A program made the position numbers and the translations under genes. Below are positions 1 through 6,388 of a stretch of DNA of 15,210 nt, in pieces. Origin of the DNA: Zeimonas sp937903095 (GTDB taxonomy: Bacteria > Pseudomonadota > Gammaproteobacteria > Burkholderiales > Burkholderiaceae_E); NCBI GenBank assembly GCA_937903095.1, contig CALCZN010000396.1:1-15210 (forward strand). Reading direction: 5' to 3'. Each line of letters begins with the position of its first letter. The first letter of the stretch is position 1. A model generated the notes under the pieces. The model searched no databases. It saw nothing but the letters and a program-made list of their open reading frames with translations, and was not told where the DNA came from.

Positions 1-310
1 CGAAGCGCTTGACCGCCTTCATCAGGCCGATGTTGCCTTCCTGGATCAGGTCGGCATGCGGCAGCCCGTAGCCCAGGTACTGGCGCGCGATCGACACGAC
101 GAGCCGAAGGTGCGACAGCACCATCTCGCGTGCGGCGTCGAGGTCGCCGGTTTCCCGGTACCGGCGGGACAATTCGGATTCCCGCTCGGCGCTGAGCATC
201 GGCAGGCGGTGAACCGCGGCAATATAGGCATCGAGATTCCCGACCGCCGGCAGCGCCATCATCGCGTTGGGCGAAGCGGGCACGAGAGCGGTGGAATTTC
301 CCTTCGTCAT
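1..310 (-). CDS. rpoH: RNA polymerase sigma-32 factor RpoH, N-terminal part (cut by window edge)
   Basis: Heat-shock sigma factor that directs RNA polymerase to chaperone and protease promoters. Only the first 103 codons are inside the window; the gene continues past position 1. The visible protein starts MTKGNSTALVPASPNAMM, followed by a sigma-70 region 1.2-like segment (NLDAYIAAVHRLPMLSAERE). Region 2.1/2.2 follows at about residues 62-103, with LVVSIARQYLGYGLPHADLI and QEGNIGLMKAVKRF, typical of RpoH and of the primary core-binding helix. The start codon at 310-308 has a strong Shine-Dalgarno sequence (TAAGGAGG, 325-318) 7 nt upstream. A CIRCE operator lies 29 nt upstream of the start, so HrcA repression is likely. 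The N-terminus is closer to RpoH than to RpoD or RpoS because it lacks a long region 1.1. Confidence 0.93.
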   Translation of the reverse strand, partial: MTKGNSTALVPASPNAMMALPAVGNLDAYIAAVHRLPMLSAERESELSRRYRETGDLDAAREMVLSHLRLVVSIARQYLGYGLPHADLIQEGNIGLMKAVKRF

Positions 311-317
311 CCGGATA

Positions 318-325
318 CCTCCTTA
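318..325 (-). promoter_or_regulatory. Strong ribosome binding site of rpoH
   Basis: On the minus strand the sequence reads TAAGGAGG, a near-perfect anti-16S match, ending 7 nt before the rpoH ATG. It fixes the start choice. It sits between the CIRCE element and the start codon, so an RNA hairpin formed by CIRCE would lie just upstream of this site. Confidence 0.8.
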
Positions 326-338
326 CTGAAAAGAGAGA

Positions 339-365
339 TTAGCACTCTCGGGTCGAGAGTGCCAG
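339..365. promoter_or_regulatory. CIRCE element (HrcA operator) between rpoH and maiA
   Basis: The sequence is TTAGCACTC, nine bases, GAGTGCCAG, against the CIRCE consensus TTAGCACTC-N9-GAGTGCTAA. The left arm is perfect and the right arm matches 7 of 9. The inner part extends the symmetry to a perfect 9-bp inverted repeat (342-350 and 354-362) around 3 nt. CIRCE is the operator of the HrcA repressor, which usually controls groESL, dnaK or hrcA and responds to chaperone availability. It is 29 nt from the rpoH start and 47 nt from the maiA start, so it most likely controls rpoH. The spacing suggests it lies in the rpoH 5' untranslated region or over the promoter start site. Confidence 0.88.
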
Positions 366-411
366 CGCCAGACGATCATCAGACAGGATGGACAGCTTTC
401 GAGGATTTACG

Positions 412-1056
412 ATGCTCCAGCTCTATACTTTTTTCCGCAGTTCGGCTTCGTTTCGCGTGCGCATCGCCTTGAATCTGAAGGGTTTGCCGTGGGAACCGAA
501 GGTCGTCTGGCTCCCTTCGAACGAGCAATGCGGCGACCCGTTCCGCGCGGTAAATCCGCAGGGATTCGTTCCGCTGCTGGTCGATGGCGAGCAGCGGCTC
601 GCCCAGTCGCTGGCGATCATCGAGTATCTGGACGAAACGAAGCCGGGGCCCCGGTTGCTGCCCGGCGATGCGCTGGGGCGCGCCCGCGTGCGCTCGCTGT
701 CGCTGCTGGTGGCCGCCGAGATCCATCCGTTGAACAACCTGCGCGTGCTGAACCATCTGCGTGACGCGCTGGGGCTCGACGCCGCGGCGATCGCCCGCTG
801 GTACCGCCACTGGTGCGACGAGGGGCTCGCCGCGCTCGAGCGCGAACTGGCCGATCCGCGTACCGGCCGCTTCTGTCACGGCGACGCGCCGACGATGGCC
901 GACGTGTGCCTGGTGCCGCAGGTTTTCAACGCGCGGCGCTTCGAGACGAAGGTCGAGCGCTACGAGCGCACGATGCGCATCTTCGACGAGTGCATGAAGC
1001 TCGAGGCGTTCCGCAGGGCCCAGCCGTCCGAGCAGGCCGAAGCCGCGCGCGGCTGA
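412..1056 (+). CDS. maiA: Maleylacetoacetate isomerase (zeta-class glutathione transferase)
   Basis: Cytosolic glutathione-dependent enzyme that isomerises maleylacetoacetate to fumarylacetoacetate in tyrosine/homogentisate (or gentisate) breakdown. The 214-residue protein has the usual family length. Its thioredoxin-like N-domain begins LQLYTFFRSSASFRVRIAL, with the zeta-class SSxxxRVRIAL motif at residues 10-20, where the serine activates glutathione. The glutathione-site QSLAIIEYL is at 65-73, and the all-helical domain has EIHPLNNLRVL at 103-113. An in-frame ATG at 388 would add eight residues (MDSFRGFT), but the start at 412 has GAGG (401-404) at good spacing and matches the family N-terminus. 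No other homogentisate-pathway gene is next to it. A related zeta-class glutathione transferase with another substrate cannot be excluded. Confidence 0.87.
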   Translation: MLQLYTFFRSSASFRVRIALNLKGLPWEPKVVWLPSNEQCGDPFRAVNPQGFVPLLVDGEQRLAQSLAIIEYLDETKPGPRLLPGDALGRARVRSLSLLVAAEIHPLNNLRVLNHLRDALGLDAAAIARWYRHWCDEGLAALERELADPRTGRFCHGDAPTMADVCLVPQVFNARRFETKVERYERTMRIFDECMKLEAFRRAQPSEQAEAARG

Positions 1057-1064
1057 GGCCGCGC

Positions 1065-1118
1065 CTTTCGGCCGACCTTTCGGGCTGCCCCCTTTCGGCC
1101 GACTCCTCGGGCTGCCCC
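1065..1118. repeat. 27-nt tandem duplication after maiA
   Basis: Two copies of a 27-nt unit (1065-1091 and 1092-1118) match at 24 of 27 positions. Both begin CTTTCGGCCGAC and end TCGGGCTGCCCC. A partial third copy (TTCGGCTGCCC) follows. The array starts 9 nt after the maiA stop codon. It is in the 213-nt gap before the next gene and appears non-coding. Confidence 0.75.
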
Positions 1119-1139
1119 TTCGGCTGCCCGACCGAAGGG
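1116..1139. terminator. Possible stem-loop downstream of maiA
   Basis: CCCTTCGG (1116-1123) pairs perfectly with CCGAAGGG (1132-1139) around an 8-nt loop. There is no T-run after it, so it is not a classic intrinsic terminator. It may slow polymerase or protect the maiA mRNA end. Confidence 0.3.
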
Positions 1140-1269
1140 TGGCCTCCCCCGACCGGCGGATGGCGCCCGCCAGTCGCCCCGGCATACGATGGGTACCGGT
1201 GCCGACGCTGTTTCGCGCTGTTTCGCATCGCGCGGCCCGGCTTCCCGACCGCCATTGCAAGGTGCCCCG

Positions 1270-1980
1270 ATGCCTGCCGAAGTTGCCGCTTCCGCTGCCG
1301 TGACCGTCCGCGTGGCGCGCAGCGAAGACGACCGCATCCGCGTGTTCGCGCTGCGCGCCCGCGGCCACTACGGAGCAGCGGGGCCGTTCTCCGACGCCTG
1401 GGATCGCCTGCCCAACGCCACGCTGCTGCTCGCGGAGTCGCGTTTCGACGGCGAGGCGCTAGGCACGCTGCGCATCCTCACGGGCGACCGGGGCCCGATG
1501 ATGGTCGACGGCCTGCTCGAGTTGCCGGCATCGCTGAGGAGCCGGTCGCTGGCCGAGGGCTCGCGGCTAGTGGTCTGCGAAGGCCCGCGCGAGTCGCAGG
1601 TGCGGCGGATGCTGTGGAAGGCCTTCCACCTCTACTGTCTGGCGGCGCAGGTGCAGACGATGCTGGTCGCCGCCCGCGAGGCGGCAGCGCGCGATTACGA
1701 GTCGCTCGGTTTCACCGACGTCCTGCCCGACGCAGCGCTGTTCGCTCCGCGCGGCCGCGATCTCGCCACCCACCGGCTGATGTGCCTGGGTGTGTTCGAG
1801 GCCCGCGAGGCGCTGAGGCACAGCGGGCATCCGCTGCACGAGTTCTTCTTCGTCGAGCGGCATCCGGAGATCGACCTGCTCGGTCCCCTCGGCGCCAGGG
1901 CGGCGCGCAGTCCGATGCCGCGGGTGCCGTTCGATCCGTCGCGCAGGGTCGCGGGGCTGTCCGAGGTGGTGGTCGTCTAG
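1270..1980 (+). CDS. GNAT-fold protein, probable N-acyl amino acid synthase (FeeM-like)
   Basis: The 236-residue protein resembles the FeeM/NasY N-acyl amino acid synthases, which are distant relatives of acyl-homoserine-lactone synthases and transfer a fatty acyl group from acyl carrier protein to an amino acid. Visible pattern: TVRVARSEDD (12-21), FALRARGHYG (26-35), DRLPNATLLLAE (45-56), GEALGTLRIL (61-70) on the GNAT beta-4 strand, AEGSRLVV (95-102), then a helix and VAAREAAARDYESLGF (133-148), the usual GNAT end (Y..LGF). The start at 1270 is preferred over the in-frame ATG at 1189 because AAGGTG (1259-1264) precedes it and the extra 27 residues look unrelated. It stands alone between maiA and the convergent ftsY, with no acyl carrier protein or lipid gene beside it. 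Substrate is unknown; an unspecialised GNAT remains possible. Confidence 0.55.
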   Translation: MPAEVAASAAVTVRVARSEDDRIRVFALRARGHYGAAGPFSDAWDRLPNATLLLAESRFDGEALGTLRILTGDRGPMMVDGLLELPASLRSRSLAEGSRLVVCEGPRESQVRRMLWKAFHLYCLAAQVQTMLVAAREAAARDYESLGFTDVLPDAALFAPRGRDLATHRLMCLGVFEAREALRHSGHPLHEFFFVERHPEIDLLGPLGARAARSPMPRVPFDPSRRVAGLSEVVVV

Positions 1981-1995
1981 CGTCCTGGTCACGCT

Positions 1996-2025
1996 GCGAT
2001 CGTCGACCGGCTCCGGTGCGATCGC
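1996..2025. terminator. Weak inverted repeat between convergent genes
   Basis: GCGATCG (1996-2002) and CGATCGC (2019-2025) are reverse complements, with an inner CCGG/CCGG pair, in the 54-nt gap between the GNAT gene and ftsY. This could be a bidirectional terminator, but there is no T-run on either strand and such palindromes are easy to find in this GC-rich DNA. Confidence 0.25.
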
Positions 2026-2034
2026 GGCCGCTCT

Positions 2035-3564
2035 TCAGTCGAGCAGCGCCCCGGCGAACTCCTCGGCCGAGAAGGCCTGCAGGTCGTCGATCTTTTCCCC
2101 GACGCCGATGAAATAGACCGGAATCGGCCGCTCGCGCCGAGTGAACGCCAGCGCGGCGAGCGCGCCCCCTTTCGCGGTGCCGTCGAGCTTCGTGACGATC
2201 AGGCCGCTGAGCGGCACCGCCTCGTCGAAGGCCTTCACCTGCGCGAGCATGTTCTGTCCGGTGTTGCCGTCGAGCACGAGCAGCGTCTCGTGCGGCGCGC
2301 CTTCCATCGCCTTGGCCACGACGCGCCGGATCTTGCGCAGCTCTTCCATCAGGTGCGTCTGGGTGGGCAGCCGACCGGCGGTGTCGATGATGACGATGCC
2401 GGTGCGGCGTGCGCGGCCCGCGTGCACGGCGTCGAAGGCGACGGCAGCCGGATCGCCGCCCTGCTGCGCGATGACGTCGACCCGGTTGCGCAAGCCCCAT
2501 TCGGCGAGCTGCTCGCGGGCCGCGGCGCGGAAGGTGTCGCCGGCGGCGAGCAGGATCGACTTGCCTTCGCGCTGCAGATGGTGCGCGAGCTTGCCGATCG
2601 AGGTCGTCTTGCCGGCGCCGTTCACGCCGGCGATCATCATCACCAGAGGCTCGGCCGCGTCGATGTCCATCGGCTTCTCGAGCGGCATCAGCAGATCGAC
2701 GATCAATGCGCGCAGCGCGAGCCGCACCTGCTCGGCGTCGGTCAGGCGCTCGCGGCGAACGCGCTCCTGCAGGCGCTGCATCAGCCACTGCGTGGTCGCC
2801 ACGCCGGCATCGCTGGCGATCAGCGCCGTCTCCAGCTCGTCGAAGAGCGCATCGTCGACCTGCACGTTCGAGAACAGGCCGGCGAGGTTGCCGCGCGTGC
2901 GCGACATTCCCTCGCGCAGCCGCTTCACCCAGGTGTTCCGCTCGGCCTGCGTCAGCGTGACGATCGCATCGCCCGAAGGAAGGACGATCGCTTCCGGGCG
3001 GGCCAGCACGTCGGCCGTATAGAGGCTGCCGTAGAAGGCGGCCGGAGCGGGTTCGGCGGCTGCTTCGGGAGCGGGTTCGGCGGCCGCCTCGTGGACGGGC
3101 TCCGCCGTCGCCTCCCCGGAGGGCTCGCCGGCGCGGAGTGCCGCGGCTGCAGCCTCGGCCGACTCGGTCCTGTTCTCCGGCTCCGGTGCAGCGGCTTCGG
3201 CGGCCTCGGCGGGCGGCGATTCCGGTTCCGGCGCGGCCGGCTTCGGTTCCGGCGCGGCCGGTTGCGGTGCCGGTGCGGGCGGTTGCGGTGCCGGTGCGGG
3301 CGGTTGCGGTGCCGGTGCGGGCGGTTGCGGTTCCGGTGCGGCCGGCTTCGGTTCCGGCCCGCTCGGCTGCAGTTCCGGCGCGGCCGGCTGGAGCACCTCC
3401 GCCGGATAGAGCATTTCCGGCGGATACAGGCTCTGCGCGGGCAGCCCGAGGCTCGGGGGCGCGGCTGCGGCCGTCGGCGGAGCGGTGCCGGACGATGCCG
3501 GATCGTCGGGGGAAGGGGGGGATTCGGCCTGTGAGGGCCTCTTTCGACGCAGGAATCCGAACAT
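2035..3564 (-). CDS. ftsY: Signal recognition particle receptor FtsY
   Basis: SRP-receptor GTPase that docks ribosome-nascent chain-SRP complexes at the inner membrane and hands them to SecYEG. In the 509-residue protein, residues 1-9 (MFGFLRRKR) form a basic, membrane-touching tip. Residues 10 to about 200 are a long proline/alanine/glutamate-rich A region. The helical N domain covers about 200-300 and the GTPase G domain about 306-509, with G1 GVNGAGKT (313-320), G2 DTFRAAA (343-349), G3 DTAGR (394-398) and G4 TKLD (458-461). All catalytic motifs are intact. The A region contains seven-residue repeats of the type PxPxPAA encoded by a DNA minisatellite, and two clear copies of an EAAAEPAP unit (24-nt repeats at 3045-3092). 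No strong Shine-Dalgarno sequence precedes the ATG. Only 35 bp separate it from the divergent peptidase gene. Confidence 0.97.
   Translation of the reverse strand: MFGFLRRKRPSQAESPPSPDDPASSGTAPPTAAAAPPSLGLPAQSLYPPEMLYPAEVLQPAAPELQPSGPEPKPAAPEPQPPAPAPQPPAPAPQPPAPAPQPAAPEPKPAAPEPESPPAEAAEAAAPEPENRTESAEAAAAALRAGEPSGEATAEPVHEAAAEPAPEAAAEPAPAAFYGSLYTADVLARPEAIVLPSGDAIVTLTQAERNTWVKRLREGMSRTRGNLAGLFSNVQVDDALFDELETALIASDAGVATTQWLMQRLQERVRRERLTDAEQVRLALRALIVDLLMPLEKPMDIDAAEPLVMMIAGVNGAGKTTSIGKLAHHLQREGKSILLAAGDTFRAAAREQLAEWGLRNRVDVIAQQGGDPAAVAFDAVHAGRARRTGIVIIDTAGRLPTQTHLMEELRKIRRVVAKAMEGAPHETLLVLDGNTGQNMLAQVKAFDEAVPLSGLIVTKLDGTAKGGALAALAFTRRERPIPVYFIGVGEKIDDLQAFSAEEFAGALLD
3224..3391. repeat. Eight-copy 21-nt minisatellite inside ftsY
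   Basis: Eight consecutive 21-nt units without gaps. Units 3, 4 and 5 (3266-3286, 3287-3307, 3308-3328) are identical (each starts GGTGCCGGTGCGGGCGG); the outer units differ by a few bases. The unit is in frame, so on the minus strand each copy adds seven residues of the kind EPKPAAP or APQPPAP to the FtsY acidic/proline linker. Identical central copies and diverged edges suggest recent slippage. Confidence 0.9.
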
Positions 3565-3599
3565 GGCTACACTCGGCGTCGATTCTACCTGCCCCGCCC

Positions 3600-5066
3600 A
3601 TGCCGCTTTCCCCGCTCCAGCGGATCGCTCCGCTGCTCATCGCGCTTGCCGCCTGCGCGCTGGCGCTGCCGGCGTCGCCGGCGCATGCCCAGTCGGCTCC
3701 CGCGCCCAGCGCCGCGCCGCCCCCGGCGCCTGCCGACGACGCCCGGCACACCTTCGAGCGCACGCTGCCCAACGGAATGAAGGTGATCGTGCGCGAGGAC
3801 CATCGCGCGCCCACCGTCGTGCACCTCGTGCTCTACCGCGTCGGCTCGGTGGACGAAGCGAAGGGGCGCACGGGCATCTCGCACGTCCTCGAGCACATGA
3901 TGTTCAAGGGCACCGAGCGGCATCCCACCGGCGAGTTCTCGCGCCTGGTCGCGCAGCTCGGCGGACGCGAGAACGCGTTCACCACGAGCGACTACACCGG
4001 CTATTTCCAGCAGATCGGCAGGGAGCACCTGGCCGAGATGATGAAGCTCGAGGCCGACCGCATGTCGAACCTGGTGCTCGCGCAGAAGGAGTTCGACCAG
4101 GAACTGCGCGTCGTGATGGAGGAGCGCCGGCTGCGCACCGAAGATCGCGCGCAGGCGCTGGTCTACGAGCAGTTCCGCGCGCAGGCCTTCGTCGCCTCGC
4201 CGGTGCGCCACCCGGTGATCGGCTGGTTCAGCGACCTGCGGGCGCTCACCGTCGACGAGCTGCGCGACTGGTACGCGCAGTGGTACACGCCGTCGAACGC
4301 GATCGTCGTCGTGGTCGGCGACGTCTCCGCCGACGAGGTGTGGCGGCAGGCCGAAGCCACCTACGGACAGGTGAAGGCGCACGCGCTGCCGCAGCGCGCG
4401 CCGCTCGACGAGCCCGAGCAGCGCGGCCTGCGTCGCGCCTGGGTGAAGGCGCCCGCCGAGAACCCCTACGTGACGATGGGCTTCCGCGTGCCGCGCCTGG
4501 ACGACGTCGAGCGCGACACCGAGCCGTACGCGCTCGAGGTGCTCGCCGCGGTGCTCGACGCCGACGAGAACGGGCGCCTGACGCGCAACATCGTGCGCGG
4601 CTCGCGCGTGGCGAACCAGGTGGGCGCGGGCTACGACTCGATCACGCGCGGGCCGACGCTCTTCGTGCTCGACGGCACGCCCGCCGAGGGCCATACCACG
4701 GCCGACGTCGAGCAGGCGTTGCGCGAGGAGATCGCGAAGATCGCCCGCGACGGCGTCGCCGCCGACGAACTCGAGCGCATCAAGACGCAGTACGTCGCCG
4801 GCGAGATCTACAAGCGCGATTCGATCATGGCGCAGGCGATGGAGATCGGCAGCCTGGAGATCACCGGCTTCACGCATCGCGACGCCGACCGGATTCTCGC
4901 GCGCATCGCTGCCGTCACCAGCGACGAGGTGCAGGCGGTCGCGAAGAAATACTTCTCCTCCGACGACACGCTGACCATCGCCACGCTGCTGCCGCAGCCG
5001 CTGCCCGAGGGGGACCGCGGCGTCGCGCCGCAGCCCGGCGGCGCGAACGGAGGGCCGATCCGATGA
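3600..5066 (+). CDS. Periplasmic M16 zinc peptidase (active subunit of an M16B pair)
   Basis: Pitrilysin/insulinase-family (M16) metallopeptidase of 488 residues, probably exported. Residues 1-30 are a signal peptide with hydrophobic core IAPLLIALAACALAL and AHA cleavage site, then a short Pro/Ala linker. The inverted zinc motif HVLEH is at 95-99 (G-I-S-H-V-L-E-H-M-M-F-K-G-T), and the third ligand is Glu174 or Glu175 in VVMEERRLR. A C-terminal M16 domain covers about 230-460. The start at 3600 is chosen for the signal peptide; the open frame upstream runs through the ftsY coding strand and is a shadow. No clear Shine-Dalgarno sequence precedes it. The next gene encodes its inactive partner, overlapping by 4 nt. 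Substrate is unknown; family members cut peptides or process small peptides such as PQQ precursors, but no pqq genes are seen. Confidence 0.9.
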   Translation: MPLSPLQRIAPLLIALAACALALPASPAHAQSAPAPSAAPPPAPADDARHTFERTLPNGMKVIVREDHRAPTVVHLVLYRVGSVDEAKGRTGISHVLEHMMFKGTERHPTGEFSRLVAQLGGRENAFTTSDYTGYFQQIGREHLAEMMKLEADRMSNLVLAQKEFDQELRVVMEERRLRTEDRAQALVYEQFRAQAFVASPVRHPVIGWFSDLRALTVDELRDWYAQWYTPSNAIVVVVGDVSADEVWRQAEATYGQVKAHALPQRAPLDEPEQRGLRRAWVKAPAENPYVTMGFRVPRLDDVERDTEPYALEVLAAVLDADENGRLTRNIVRGSRVANQVGAGYDSITRGPTLFVLDGTPAEGHTTADVEQALREEIAKIARDGVAADELERIKTQYVAGEIYKRDSIMAQAMEIGSLEITGFTHRDADRILARIAAVTSDEVQAVAKKYFSSDDTLTIATLLPQPLPEGDRGVAPQPGGANGGPIR

Positions 5067-6388
5067 ACGCGCAGGCAAGGCTCGCGCTGCGCTGGCTGCT
5101 CGCCGCCTCGATCGCGTTCGTCGCCGCGGCCGCGCAGGCGGCGCTGCCCATCGAGCACTGGACGACCTCGAACGGCGCGCGCGTGTATTTCGTGCGCGCC
5201 GACAGCATCCCGATGCTCGACGTGCGCGTCGATTTCGACGCCGGCGCGCGCCTCGATCCGCCCGGCAAGACCGGGCTCGCCTCGCTCACCGCGTCGATGC
5301 TGGGCCGAGGCATCGAGGAGGCCGACGAGACGCAGCTGGCCGAGCGTTTCGCGCGCATCGGCGCGCAGCGCGGCGCCTCGGCGGGCGACGACCGCGCCAA
5401 CGCGTCGTTGCGAACGCTGGTCGGCGAGCGCCAGGCCGACGAAGCGATCGGCCTGCTCGCCGCGATACTCGCGCGTCCGACCTTTCCCGAGGCGGTGCTG
5501 GTGCGCGAGCGCCAGCGGATCATCCAGGCGCTGCGCGAGGCCGAGACGAAGCCCGAGACCATCGCGCAGTGGACCTTCGACGCGATGATCTACGGCTCGC
5601 ATCCGTACGGCGCGCACTCCACGCCCGAGACGATCGCCTCGATCACGCGCGACGATCTCGTCGCCTTCCATCGCGCGCACTACGGCGCGGGCAACGCGGT
5701 GGTGTCGATGATCGGCGCCATCGATCGTGCGCGCGCCGAGCGGATTGCCGAGCGGCTCGTGCGCGATCTGCCGGCGGGCAGCGGCGCCGGGAACGTTCCC
5801 GAGGTGAAGACGCTCGCGCGCGCCGAGGAGCGGCGCATCGAGCATCCGGCCACGCAGAGCCACATCCTGATCGGCCAGCCGGCGATCGCGCGCGGCGATC
5901 CCGATTTCTTCCCGCTGCTGGTCGGCAACTACGTGCTCGGCGGCGGCGGATTCGTCTCGCGCCTGTACGAGGAGGTACGCGAGAAGCGTGGCCTGGCGTA
6001 CAGCGTCTATTCGTATTTCTCGCCGATGCTGCAGCCCGGCCCGTTCACGATCGGCCTGCAGACGAAGAAGGAGCAGACCGACGTCGCGCTCGGCGTGGTG
6101 CGCGAGACGCTCGACCGCTTCCTCGCCGACGGACCCACCGAGCAGGAACTGCAGGCGGCGAAGGACAACCTGATCGGCGGCTTCGCGCTGCGCATCGATT
6201 CGAACGCGAAGATCGTCGACAACCTCGCGGTGATCGGCTTCTACCGGCTGCCGCTCGACTATCTCGACCGCTGGACGGACCGGGTCCGCGCGGTGACGCT
6301 CGCGCAGGTGCGCGATGCTTTCGCGCGCGTGCTCGACGCGAAGCGCATGGCGACCGTCGTCGTCGGCGCCGGCGCGTCGTCCCGATGA
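5063..6388 (+). CDS. M16 peptidase-like partner subunit without zinc motif
   Basis: A 441-residue exported protein with signal peptide (residues 1-26, ending AQA) and two M16 domains. Where an active enzyme has HxxEH, this protein has GLASLTASM (71-79), so it cannot bind catalytic zinc there. It keeps the partner signature GGGFVSRLYEEVREKRG and LAYSVYS at about 293-317, which in M16B heterodimers supplies the Arg/Tyr pair that holds substrate. It therefore probably pairs with the upstream HVLEH protein to make one active heterodimer. Its ATG overlaps the stop of the upstream gene (ATGA), with GGAGGG at 5049-5054 as ribosome site, consistent with coupled translation and equal amounts. Confidence 0.9.
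   Translation: MNAQARLALRWLLAASIAFVAAAAQAALPIEHWTTSNGARVYFVRADSIPMLDVRVDFDAGARLDPPGKTGLASLTASMLGRGIEEADETQLAERFARIGAQRGASAGDDRANASLRTLVGERQADEAIGLLAAILARPTFPEAVLVRERQRIIQALREAETKPETIAQWTFDAMIYGSHPYGAHSTPETIASITRDDLVAFHRAHYGAGNAVVSMIGAIDRARAERIAERLVRDLPAGSGAGNVPEVKTLARAEERRIEHPATQSHILIGQPAIARGDPDFFPLLVGNYVLGGGGFVSRLYEEVREKRGLAYSVYSYFSPMLQPGPFTIGLQTKKEQTDVALGVVRETLDRFLADGPTEQELQAAKDNLIGGFALRIDSNAKIVDNLAVIGFYRLPLDYLDRWTDRVRAVTLAQVRDAFARVLDAKRMATVVVGAGASSR

Noticed and set aside
385..410. Sigma-32-like -35 box (CCTCGAAA on the minus strand) upstream of rpoH
   Set aside because: No acceptable CCCCATNT -10 follows at 11-16 nt, so self-activation of rpoH is not supported.
379..1368. Long minus-strand open frame of 329 codons opposite maiA
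   Set aside because: It spans the strong maiA gene, the repeat patch and the start of the GNAT gene, is rich in Arg/Ala/Gly and shows no domain. It is a GC-driven shadow.
3485..5062. Upstream extension of the second M16 frame
   Set aside because: Arg-rich low-complexity translation that is a frame shadow of the first peptidase. The ATG at 5063 has a ribosome site and a signal peptide.
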